Below, one piece after another: positions 24,672-35,432 of a stretch of 64,000 nucleotides of DNA; the first letter of the stretch is position 1, and the number at the start of each line of letters is the position of its first letter. A program made the position numbers and the translations under genes. The stretch comes from Ulota crispa (lineage: Eukaryota; Streptophyta; Bryopsida; Orthotrichales; Orthotrichaceae), in contig OY987249.1 in the NCBI GenBank assembly GCA_963920765.1, positions 1,242,501-1,306,500 of the forward strand, in the 5' to 3' direction. The notes under the pieces were generated by a model. It saw only the letters and a program-made list of their open reading frames with translations. It was not told the origin of the DNA and did not search any database.

Positions 24672-25436
24672 ATCTCAAATTGTCACAAAGCATGGATTGA
24701 GAATTAAACAATTGCAACGTTGCATCCACTAAACTTATGTTCTTGCATCCTATAGAAATGTGTATTGAGATACATTATTTAGATTTGTATAGCAAAAAGC
24801 AAACAAAATATGTAGAAAACAATGGATTTAGAGAAACTTACTTGAAGTTACTGTTGGCCAAAAGCAAAAGACGTAGACACACAACAACAACCTACCATTT
24901 ATCTAGAAATCCTAGAAACTGCAAACAACAAACACAAAAACCAAAAAACAATGAAGCTTTTTGAGATCTATCCTAACATTGCAATCTAAAAAGAGCAAAA
25001 CGCATGGAATTGCTCACACGTATTTCCAAATGATTTAGTGAGTTTTGAAAATAACTATAGCCAAGAATGGACTATTGAGGTTTAGAAGAAAATAATTTGC
25101 ACACACAACATCAAACATAAAGTATTCATTCAATCCTTGTGGTATCAAACATATTCAATTGAGTGGTAGAGAAGTGATGTTATGGCACTAAATCTCAACT
25201 CACAAGCTTGCAAAAGTCGAAGATACCCAACAAAATTCAAAAGCACTTGCACTTCCTTGCAATCGCAAAATACCGCTCAAAAGCAACATGCAAAACCAGA
25301 AAGCTATAGAAGGCGTGTAACAACGTAAGACTTTGGAAAATGAGAAATAAAGAAGAAGAATTCAAAAAATGGATGCGCTGCAAAAGGTGCAAGACAAAGA
25401 CTTGGTCTCGATAGTGCGGGAAAATTGGTAACCGAT
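24672..25436. other. AT-rich stretch, no gene seen
   Basis: Would be the 5' flank of the minus-strand gene ending at 24671. No promoter element could be assigned with confidence. Confidence 0.35.
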
Positions 25437-25560
25437 GGTCATTGATTACCAAACTTGTGTCTTCAAAAAATTACCTACGGTCACTGGTTACCAAACCTGT
25501 GTCTTCAAAAAATTACCTATGCTCACAGGTTGCACGTGTAGTTCACACAGAAACCTACTT
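25437..25560. repeat. 42 bp tandem repeat, about 2.5-3 copies
   Basis: The unit starts GGTCA(C/T)TG(A/G)TTACCAAAC and ends with a CTTCAAAAAATTACC block. Copies start at 25437, 25479 and about 25521 (exactly 42-base spacing), the last diverged. Confidence 0.75.
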
Positions 25561-25892
25561 GCGGTCACCAATTACAACACAATACGTAAAAGGATGGAAG
25601 AGACTAGGTTGTAAGGTACATTAAATTTTCCATTTAAGACTATTGATTAAAGATTGTACATTGAGCTACCACACATATGAGTAACATCATTTGCATGTTG
25701 ACATTGTTAACCACTGTTGGTACTATGTAATTTTATGATATCAATATTGTTAAGTAGTGCTCATTATAATCAACAACAACTCTCTAATTAATTTGCATTG
25801 TGCAATTAGGTAATGTTATAAATAAAATTTCTCTTTGAAAAGAATAAAGACTTTTCACAACTTGTTTAGTTTAACGCATTGTTCATTAAATT

Positions 25893-26108
25893 GGGAAACA
25901 ATGTACATTTTGGGATTTTTGAAGGATTAAGGTGGTCACCTTAAATTGAGCTTTAACATTTTTTTTGGTACACGTGTCCTCGCTTGAAAGGAGGAATTTG
26001 CGAGGGAAAAAATCTTAGTAGCTCAGATTGAATTTGATACCTTTGAATCTAGTTTAAGGTGGCTATTTTGGATTAAAGTAAGGTACAAAATGGTACCCAT
26101 TGTTTCCC
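25893..26108. mobile_element. Short element with inverted ends GGGAAACAATG
   Basis: The left end GGGAAACAATGTACATTTTG and the right end CATTGTTTCCC (with CAAAATGGTACC just inside) are inverted. A second inner pair (AAGGTGGTCACCTTAA / TTTAAGGTGGCTATTTT) adds partial symmetry. About 216 bp, non-coding. No convincing target-site duplication was found. Confidence 0.5.
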
Positions 26109-27327
26109 CATTTTAAGGAATAATGTGTTTTTTGTAAATTTAAGTTGTTATATATAAGGACTATCTTGAAATGGCATTTTTGTTTGTCATTGGTAATGAG
26201 TCTAGAGAATTGTTTCATATATTGATTCACACACAATCATTTGAATTAGAAAGTGAGAATTTCCCTACAAATTATGCAAGCATTATTGTGCTAAGATTAT
26301 TATTTGGCATACATTATTCCATGATTTATGAATTATGTCTTAGTATTAAATACAAACTAGTCATATTTAGTGATTGCAAGATGTGGTTGTAGAAACCATT
26401 TTGAAATGATTTCTAGATATAAAGGAAAAGATGCTTTTATACTTGTGTTCTAGCTAATTCTAATTCATGTAAATTGTGTTACTACAAGGGTTCCTTCACT
26501 TCAAACAATTGCAATACATTGAAAAAACTTATGGCAAAACGTTTGAATAGTGATGAGATACTTAGAAATATTTGTAATACTCCTAATTAGATGATAAATA
26601 TATAGATTTGACATTTAATGAAATTAATAAAATACCACAAGGTGAAGGTTAACTCCACAAAATGACTCCAACAAGACATATGTTAGGTTTGTAAGAACAC
26701 AATGAATGCATTAATCATGAAGTTCAATAATGTGGTTGTACATTCAAAGAAAATGAGTAACTTACTTTCACATGGATTAAACATTTTAAACCTTTTGAAA
26801 CCCTTTTAAGTTTTAAATAAAATGTGAAACCACTAGCAAAAAAGAATTTTGATTCAATTGTAAATACTTTGTGATTCTTGAATTTGTTAAATATTTATTT
26901 TTGTAGTATTATATATGATTAAAATTACCACAATGTTCATCAAAATATGTTAGGGCCACAAATTTACAAGCATTGAAATATGACATGACATTTCTACATT
27001 TTATTTTATCAGTATAAAATTCCACAAAGCTTATGCCAAAATAAAATATTATTAATCTTTTAAGATGTTTTCATTAATTTCTTGGAAATTTTCAATTTCA
27101 GTTGTGAGATATTTGAATGTTTCTCACAAGAAGAACCTATTTAGCACCTAAGAACTAGGAAAATATTAACACTAGATACCCATAACATTTTTATATTGTT
27201 TATAGATAAATAATAAATCAAATCAAAAAAAGAATTTAGTATGTAAACGTTGCATATCCTTTGGCATTTATAATGAAACAAATTAATTTGCTTATGTGAC
27301 AATATAAAATATTTTATTGTAATATAG
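26109..27327. other. Very AT-rich intergenic stretch, no gene seen
   Basis: No gene or repeat recognised apart from short A/T tracts. Confidence 0.4.
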
Positions 27328-27659
27328 TGGTGCTTGGTTAGCGTCAATACTTTGGGCTTGTAGAAAGCGTTGACCTTATCCAAGCATTGATCATAAACAA
27401 ACCCACCATTTGTGTTACTTTCCCTAGTTTTAGGGGTTGCAATTTTGGAGGTGCTTTCTCATCCATGTTTTTGGGATACTAACCAAACGCCTTTCTAACT
27501 AAAGAGTCAAAACAGGAATTGATGAAAAGAAAATGTTGACCATATGCAAGCACTTGACGTTAATCAAGCTCATAATACATGTTTTTGAGCAAAAGGGGAG
27601 TGGGGCTATGATCTTATCTAATTGTTGCTCTTACAAAAGTTGACGCTAACCAAATACCA
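27328..27659. mobile_element. 332 bp inverted-repeat element with TGGTNNTTGGTTAGCGTCAA ends
   Basis: The left end TGGTGCTTGGTTAGCGTCAA (27328-27347) and the inverse of the right end (27640-27659) match at 18 of 20 positions. The inside is non-coding and carries related words (AAGCGTTGACC, CACTTGACGTTAATC, CTAACCAAACGCC). TTGGTTAGCG-type ends recall PIF/Harbinger or hAT miniature elements, but no clear duplication was seen, so the superfamily is open. Confidence 0.65.
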
Positions 27660-28960
27660 TTGTATGTCGTTGTAAGAATCATGAATGCTAACTAAAGTAA
27701 ACCAGGAAATTGAGATGTTTGAGTTTCATGTAGCGTCTTCAACAAGATAACAAATTGTGAAATGTATCATTTCATGATCATGGCCCATAAATGCATAGGT
27801 CCTACACATTTCTACCCAAATACTTAAGTAAATAGCCATTGCTGCTAAGAACCAACAAAATCCAATGAGAATTTGTGCATAGCAAAAAGAGCATAACATG
27901 ATCAAATGCTCATAATATGTAAAACAAACAAAGTAAATAAAATGCATGTATGTAAAATTTCAAAAGTATAACCCCTAACCCCCAATTGACCATGTTTGGC
28001 TACATGCCCTTTTTCCAAGCTAAACCAATAAAAAAACAATTTATTAAGAAAAAATTGTAATTAAATTAAAAAATAAATGCAAGTCTAATTTCAAACCCAC
28101 TTTAAGTTATTTCAATTCAAATTATATTTTCACCAGAAATAAATTTTCAAAAGCAATCATTTCAATAGTTGCTTGTGTTGTAGAATTTGCCAATTTAGGA
28201 TATGATTGTCAATGCAAACCCTTTCATTCAAAAATATTGCAGTGTTTAGTTGTAGAGTGTGATGTCTAGACTTGTAACCAATATTCAAAATTATGAATTC
28301 CTATGAATAAAATTTGTAATATTCATGAATTTATTGAATGAGTAATACTTCAAAATTATTTAGGTGCAATGGAAAACATATTTTGAATGTTTAATATACA
28401 GAAAATTAATGCACACCTAATTCTTGTTTCCTATACTAGAAAAAGCTAATTTCAACAAAGTGAACATGACTATATCATTTTAATACAATCTAAATTTAGC
28501 CTTCAGCCCCTTAGGTGTTTAGATGTAAAACAATATTATGTATTCAACTGTAAAACAAAAATAAATACATATAATTAAAAACATGACATGGAACAAGAAA
28601 TTGCTATTAAATTAAGTGTATAATTAAATAGTTTTGATTAAAACACGATTGGTATAATCTTGAAATAAGCGTTTTGCATTTGAGTGTAAATCTGGATTTC
28701 TTTTATAAATAAAAGAAATAAGGGAAATGAGATTTCAAATTTATTATAGACCGCATTATCCAAGTGTTCTTTTAGTGAACTTGGAAAGTTGTCATTGTTT
28801 AAGATTGTTAATCAAATTGAGTTGATTATAAAATGCCCACCTATATACAATATCTTAAGAACCCGAGTTTCAATTTGAATCTGAATTTTTTTGAAAGTGA
28901 TGTACCCAATAACCCAAGTGTGAGAGTTAATAAAGCTATATATATTACATACTAATTTAA
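27660..28960. other. AT-rich intergenic stretch, no gene seen
   Basis: No coding or repeat structure recognised. Confidence 0.4.
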
Positions 28961-28961
28961 C

Positions 28962-29074
28962 CCCATATTCAATCAGTATGGAGTTGTCAGTTATATATGG
29001 AGTGTATCTGGACTTTGTGTTGGTCCAGATACATTCCATATATAACTGACAACTCCATATTGATCGAATATGGG
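28962..29074. mobile_element. 113 bp foldback element related to the one in MYG1 intron 5
   Basis: Nearly perfect palindrome: CCCATATTC at the left and GAATATGGG at the right, with arms containing TATGGAGTTGTCAGTTATATA and GGAGTGTATCTGGAC and a loop of about 10 bases. The left flank is TTAA; the right is TTCT. The core GGAGTGTATCTGGAC and the arm word GATCAAT-TGGAGTTG are shared with 56862-56990. Confidence 0.8.
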
Positions 29075-31142
29075 TTCTATGTTCTTATAATCTCTGAAGT
29101 TGAAGTTTTTTGAAGAACTTGTTAGGCATCCAAGATATTTATTGATCCGGAAATTTATGAACATTTGATGAAAAACTTTTGAAAAGTTTAATCTTAATGA
29201 GCAAAAATAATAGTCTACACATAAACTAATAAACATAGAACTATCCTATAAAGGTCCACAAAAATTAAATAATACTTTTAACTAACTACCTACAAATAGT
29301 AACATACCCCATAATATATACTTATTTTGTTCTTTAACACAAAATTAGTTGCTTAATCTACCATATAAAGCTAACTTTTAGATGTTTAAAGCATACGTGT
29401 AAAATCAAATGTCTAGTACCGTATTAGAACTGGCAATAAAAATGTCTTTAAATAAAGACCATGAAGTGAAAAACATATGGAAGATAGGAAATTCTTTACC
29501 TCATTCAATGTGACATAAGATGACCATTTCTCAGTATCACGGGGTGCCATCTCTTCTCACAAATGATTTATTATATTGGTTTTAGACTTTTAGCCAAATA
29601 TCCCTATTGTCATGGGGTGTTTGAAGTCTAGAAATATGCATATTAATTGACTGGTACGTCTAAAATGAACATAAAATAATTTCAACCCTTTATTTCTTCC
29701 TCCTTAGGAATTTTTGTATTTAAATATATGTTAATAGCTTTCAATCACATCTTCAACTAGTATAAATTAAAAATTACATCAAACCCTAAACCAAAAACAA
29801 TATGATGTTTTGATGTATACAACATTGCTTATGCTTAATGTAATTACACTAATTTATTATGAACAACCTAGACATAAAAATTATAACTGGTACCTACAAT
29901 TTTATCCCTACTAATTCTAATTATGTATGATGTTTCATGAAAATGTGTAAACAAATGTATTTTCATTCCACTTTCATCAAAAAATGTTATAATCGTAGAA
30001 ATTCCATATGTACTGTCCAAATAACTAAGCCTTTCTGTTAAATTTTGGATGATTTCTATACATAGCCAAGAAACAAGAAACAGCAGGAATGCCACATTGG
30101 ATTCAATGCTTTATTTTGAAATAAGAAACTTGTAAAGGCCAGAAAAAGCGTGAACCAGCGTGGCCATGCAGTTCGTCCCACTCAAATTGAGTAGAAGACA
30201 CATAAGCAGAATACACGTGTTTACTGTTCCAATAAATTGCCTTCATATCATTGGTGGATACACATCCACAATCAGGACCACAGGATCAGAATCCAAAGCA
30301 CAAATGTCCGATGCCATTGTTCTGAAATATAGAAAAGTAGAAATTTGTACTTTTTCTATGTTTGCGTACTCTCAAGATTTGCCAAAATTGGTACACCTCT
30401 AGTGTACTTCTACCCTTTGTCGCGACGCTAATTTCTGTGTTTTACAAGACGTCAATGTTTTATATGACATGCTGCTATCTTTCCAAACATACACGCGTTT
30501 TTGTACATGTTACACATCCGAGACATAGAAAACTTTGGTATTTTGGAAGCTGGGATTTTACAAAGAGATGTTGCAAGAAATGCACATGTTTTTAGTCCAA
30601 TGTTTAAAAAAAGCCAATTTTCTTATAGTAGGGGACAGTTAGGCCTTTACGGGTTAATAACATTGTCAGCTTTGATAATTTTGACTTAGGTGCTATTACA
30701 TTATCATCTTCACTTTATTGGAGAAGGGTAGACAACTAGACATAGCATGATTGCACAATGTGAGCATCACTAATAATAACACAATATTCATTAATTTGAA
30801 AAAAACACTTTTCCAAAATAGAATTTGGGATGTTATTTTTTGTATTTTTTAGATTATTTTGGTGATTTAAAGTGAGTTCTTTGGAAATTCCTTCAAGATA
30901 ACTCATCATTGGTGTAAAATCTTGAAAAATTATTGTGTAATTCAATCTAAATCACCTAAAAACTCTTAAGAATGAAATGTTTGTAAGTCCCAAAATCAAG
31001 GTTTTCTCCCAAATTAGCAAATATTGCATTTAATATTGTTGGGAATTTATATTCACTTCACTTCTAAATTAACAAAAAAAAATCATAAATATGTTATTCT
31101 AATCTTCTATTGCAAAATTAAAGATATTTTGCCATGATCTAA
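29075..31142. other. AT-rich intergenic stretch, no gene seen
   Basis: At 30651-30657 there is GGGTTAA, and at 30622-30629 CTTATAGTA; both look like right ends of the TTAA and CACTA element families seen elsewhere, but no left ends were found. Confidence 0.35.
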
Positions 31143-31883
31143 TTAACCCCTAAAGGACCAAGTGTCCCCTTGGGAGACAAATAAGATTTTGCCCATATAC
31201 TTATGGTTAAATTACTATGTTTAAATTTTTGAAACTTTTACAGGAGATGGAGAATTCAAAGATCTATGTGGGCATCTAATTTTTTTCCTCATTCTGACAT
31301 TTATTGAAGAAGTTAAAAATGAGTTTATGAGAAGTTTATGAGAGTTTTTGTTCAACGGGTAGCCCAAAAACTTCTTTAAAAATTGCATCTTTTTAAGATA
31401 GAAATTTGAGGTTAGCTCTTTAGACTTATATATATGTGGGAAGCTTTGAATCATTCAATTCTAATTGATGAAGTGAACGTTATGAGAAGTTCTAGTTTCC
31501 GTGTAAGTGTGGAAAATCTCAAAACTATATATACTTGCAAACTAAAACTTTTCATAACTTTTATCTCAACAATTAGAATTGAATGATTCAAAGCTTCCCA
31601 CATATGCGTAAGTTTAAAGAACTAACCTCAAATTTTAATTAAAAAAATACAATTTTTAAAGAAGTTTTTGGGTTGTTTGCCACAAAAAAAAAATCTCATA
31701 AACTCATTTTTAACTTCTTCAATAAATGTGAGAATGAGGAAAAAATTAGATGCCCACACAAATCTTTGAATCTCCCCATCTTCCATAAAAGTTTCAAAAA
31801 ATTAAACAAAGTAATTTAACCATAAGTACATGCGCAAAATCTTATTTGTCCTCCAAAGTGACACTTGGTCCTTTAGGGGTTAA
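31143..31883. mobile_element. 741 bp foldback element with TTAA borders and CCC...GGG ends
   Basis: The left end reads TTAACCCCTAAAGGACCAAG and the right end is its inverse (CTTGGTCCTTTAGGGGTTAA). The two halves are inverted copies along nearly the whole length; for example AAGCTTTGAATCATTCAATTCT faces an inverse copy about 115 bp further on. TTAA at both borders fits a TTAA target-site duplication. Non-coding. Relatives: 59041-59885 and, internally, 49215-49880. Confidence 0.85.
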
Positions 31884-34130
31884 TCAATAGTTACATTAGA
31901 AAATTCTCACTTGATATATACAAAACCAAGTCAATGATGACAAAAACAATGGGATCTTGCAATTTGTCTTTCAATTTTCACCTCTTTGTACTTATCTAAT
32001 ACATTTGCTTCCGACTTGGACTAGTAAAAATAATGAGAAACAAAAAAAAAAAAAAAAAAACAGAAAAGAAAAAGAAAAAGAGAAGAAGTGGAAGATCAAA
32101 GTCCACTTCCCAAAGTTGTAGGATCTGAGGCGGGGGTTGCTGAAGGAGCAACAACTCAAGGTTACAAGCCTTCTTTGTGTAGTTTTTTGTGAAGGGAAGG
32201 CATTGCGTTGACAGGCAATAGATTTTGTGCATGTGTAGATTTTTTGGGTTTTAGTTCTAAGCAATCGTGGTGAAGTTTCAAGTCTCTAGTTCCAAGCAAT
32301 TGTATTCAAGATTCAAGTTTCTAGTCCTTGTTCTAAACACTCGTCTACAATTTCCAATATTGTGCTCAAATTCAAAGTTGATTCAAGTGTTCATGCAATG
32401 TGTTTGTGTGGTATGTTCATGGCAGTTGTGAGAGGATTGATAAGGCGACATTCTTAGGTTGGGGAAGAAATCTTTCTAGACAGCAAAAGAAAATACACTT
32501 GTCAATCGTTAGGGTTTTTGTGGAGGTGACTTACATTGTGCAAGTAAGTGTATAAGACTATTCATGTGACCTGCGTGTCCTAACTTCAATATATTAGGGA
32601 AAAATAGCTTGAATGTGTAGTCAGTTCTTATTGATTAGCATAATAGGAGCGTTTTTTAGTTTATACCGACGTTTAGATGTTGAAGAAGGACCTTCTTTGG
32701 TACAACGCAATGACGTGCTATAATAAAGATTATTTTGAAGTGCATGTGACATGTTTTATGACTCTTTAAAAGGGTGTGGATAATGGCCAGGTTCTAATTT
32801 TGAAGGAGGCATGGGTTTAGGGAACCCATAAGCATAATGTAAATTTTGTGCGTAAGAAACTTGAAATGTTATGGGACATTTTGTTTGTATGTTGAGTATG
32901 TTGAAGCGGACATGGACTCCTCAAAAGTGTGCAGAATAGTTATTAGGTTTACAATGGGGACGTCGTTGTTGAGGTTACATTTCTTTGTTGTTGATAGTGC
33001 ATATTCCTGATAAATAACAATAAATGACCTTGAAATAAAATAGAATTTATATTCGTCAACAAAATATTAAATTGAAGCAAACATAAATGATTTTTTTGCA
33101 ACATTTGCATTTGTTACTACTAAACGCTAATTCAAACAATAGCGTCCACGTGGCTGCAAACACGGAACATGCGGATTTCCAAACAAAGGTGTACCACACG
33201 ACACATGTCTTACAATGCAAAATTTTTGCTTTTAATTGAATTGCGTTGACAGCAATGATGACAAGGCAATGTCAAGTCATCGCACATGTTGCGCCACATG
33301 TCATTCCGTAAGTGGTGGAACCACTATACTTTAGACATGGCACAAACATGCCATTAATGACATGACGTAGCAATGTTGTAGCTGTCATGAAATTACTACA
33401 TTCAGTTACAACACGTGCGGAGACGTGGCAACGTATGTGTGGTCCCTAACTATAGAGAAAGCAGTTGATTGCCTAACCTGTAAATGAAATCATGTTATAC
33501 CCACAACGTTTGTAACGTAAAACTCAACAGAAACAACCCTATAGGTTTATGTTCACAATTTTTGCCAGAAAAAACGCATATTTTGTGTTTTGAACACATT
33601 ATTTTGAACGTGATTTTCTACTAGTGTGTTGAGCAATTTTTTTGAAGAAGCCAAAAACCATTCTTTAGAGCCAAAATATGGTTGCATGGTCCTTAATGAG
33701 TTAAGATAAGACATTGTAAAGTTTATAGTATCATCTAAATCAACTAGGCATTTACCTCACTTTCTTCAAAAACAAAAATATTAGTTGCTAATTTCACACA
33801 AAAAAACATAAACTTCAATAATGCACGAAAGACATAGTACCTTGTTTTTAAAATATTATTTGAGAAATTATAATCAAATAGCGGCAAAATAGAACATAAA
33901 TGAGAGTTTGTGAATGACTTGTGAATTTTGCCTTCACGCATATATTTGAAATGAGTAACTACTCAAAAATACACATATGATTCAAAACTTACAACCATAA
34001 GAACTTCCTAAGAAAAGAAAAAGTTAAGAAAATATGTACTTAAAAAAATAGAATCCGTGTTTTGCTAACATTGCTGATGTTGCATTAGACTTTTGCCTTA
34101 GAAAAAGGAATGTCATAGTTCTTGGATCAC
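31884..34130. other. Intergenic stretch, no gene seen
   Basis: Holds an A-rich run at 32042-32059 followed by AAAGAAAAAGAG-type purine sequence, and a TTTTCTACTAGTG word near 33614 that resembles the right end of a CACTA-type element. No coding region supported. Confidence 0.35.
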
Positions 34131-34190
34131 TAGGAGAAAATAGTGTCTCTTTTTATAGATTTTTTTAGGTGTCCACTAGTTTTCATGTTA
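34131..34190. repeat. Half of a CACTA-type miniature element
   Basis: Starts CACTAGGAGAAAA and continues with ATAGATTTTTTTAGGTGTCC and ACTAGTTTTCATGTTAA, the same arm sequence as the complete element at 53115-53287. The second half is missing; a TTAACCC word begins at 34188. Confidence 0.55.
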
Positions 34191-34217
34191 ACCCTTAAAT
34201 GTTTGAGAGTATCACTG

Positions 34218-34620
34218 TGACTAATACAATATGAGGTACTTTTCTTGTATTTGGAATGAATTCACACCTTTACTACATTTCAAATCAACAAAGAAGTTGG
34301 AGAATAGATCAATGCAATTCTGGTGAGCTATTTGAGATCTCAAATTAAAACATCTTGTTGGTAGCACATGTCAATTATACAACAACAGATATACTATGCC
34401 CTATGGTTTTTTAACCCTTAAACAATCGAGCAACCATAGTACATATTATGTACGCTGCTGTATAACCGATATTTGCTACCAATAAAAAATTTAATTTGGG
34501 CTCTTGACTACCTAACTAGAACAATATTGATCTACGTTCTAACTTCTTTGTTGATCTCAAATGTAGTAAAGGTGTGGATGCATTCCAAATACAAGAAAAA
34601 TACTCCATATTATAGTAGTC
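34218..34620. mobile_element. ~403 bp foldback element
   Basis: The two arms are diverged inverted copies: GTACTTTTCTTGTATTTGGAATG and TACATTTCAAATCAACAAAGAAGTT on the left face their inverses at about 34530-34610. The loop (about 34408-34432) contains TTAACCCTTAAAC, the same word that forms the left end of the TTAA element at 58080. No duplication was identified. Confidence 0.65.
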
Positions 34621-35432
34621 GCAAAGGGTAAGTACACTTAATTAGTTAATTTTGCACTTAGCCATATGAAATTGCACTTACACATTGTATGAGAAAAATA
34701 AGCCTTATCTTCAATAGGGGGGTCACTTTGCAATTTTTTTAATTCTGTATTTGTACAAAATTGTAAAACCAAACATCCTTTTTGTTTTGTGAAATGGTAG
34801 CATTAGTGCCAAAAAAATTTCTTTGGTTATAATGAAAAATACAACACACATCATTTAAATTTACAATTCCCCAACTTTGCTAATGCATTTCAATACTAAA
34901 TTGATCTTGGTGGAACAATTTTGGAATATATATATCTGCAAGCAGAAATTGCTATTGAGTTTTATACATTCAATTAGGTCAACTTCAAGTTTATAACTAC
35001 AACGTACAACTCGTACCAAATCTACCACTCTTCTAACTCCTTGTAAATGTAATACTATTTTTCAATATGCATGTATGTCAATCCGCAATCGCTCATTGTC
35101 CAACTCTTCCGCTTGCATTGCAATGTACTCTAGCAAATGAGGTTTTGCAAGTGCTCGGATATTGATTTTCTTCTCTGCAACTTCTCCATGAACTAGTACA
35201 TTGCTATCTTGCACAAATCCACTTCTTGTTCTTATAGGTATGTCTTCCCATGAAAATATTGCTGCATCTTTCTCAACTCATCCGTGGCTCTCACTAGATG
35301 GTTTCCACAATGCTTCTATGCAATTCATATACCGGTTTGTGCTTGAGCTTTCTCCTCTTCCACCTCCCAACCTTAGAATTGGCCAATACCATATAACCTT
35401 CATCTTTGTTGCCCACTTCCGCTGACCAAACT
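34621..35432. other. AT-rich stretch, no gene seen
   Basis: The 3' flank of the minus-strand transposase-like pseudogene. Some sequence from 35100 to 35420 may still be decayed C-terminal or 3' untranslated sequence of that gene. Confidence 0.3.

Noticed and set aside
29516-29650. Possible short inverted repeat around GACTTTT/AAGTCTAG
   Set aside because: The match is only a few bases with no symmetric extension or flanking duplication.
31992-32264. Phe-rich open frames suggestive of a membrane protein
   Set aside because: They are produced by an A-run and AAAGAAAAAG purine tract read on the opposite strand.
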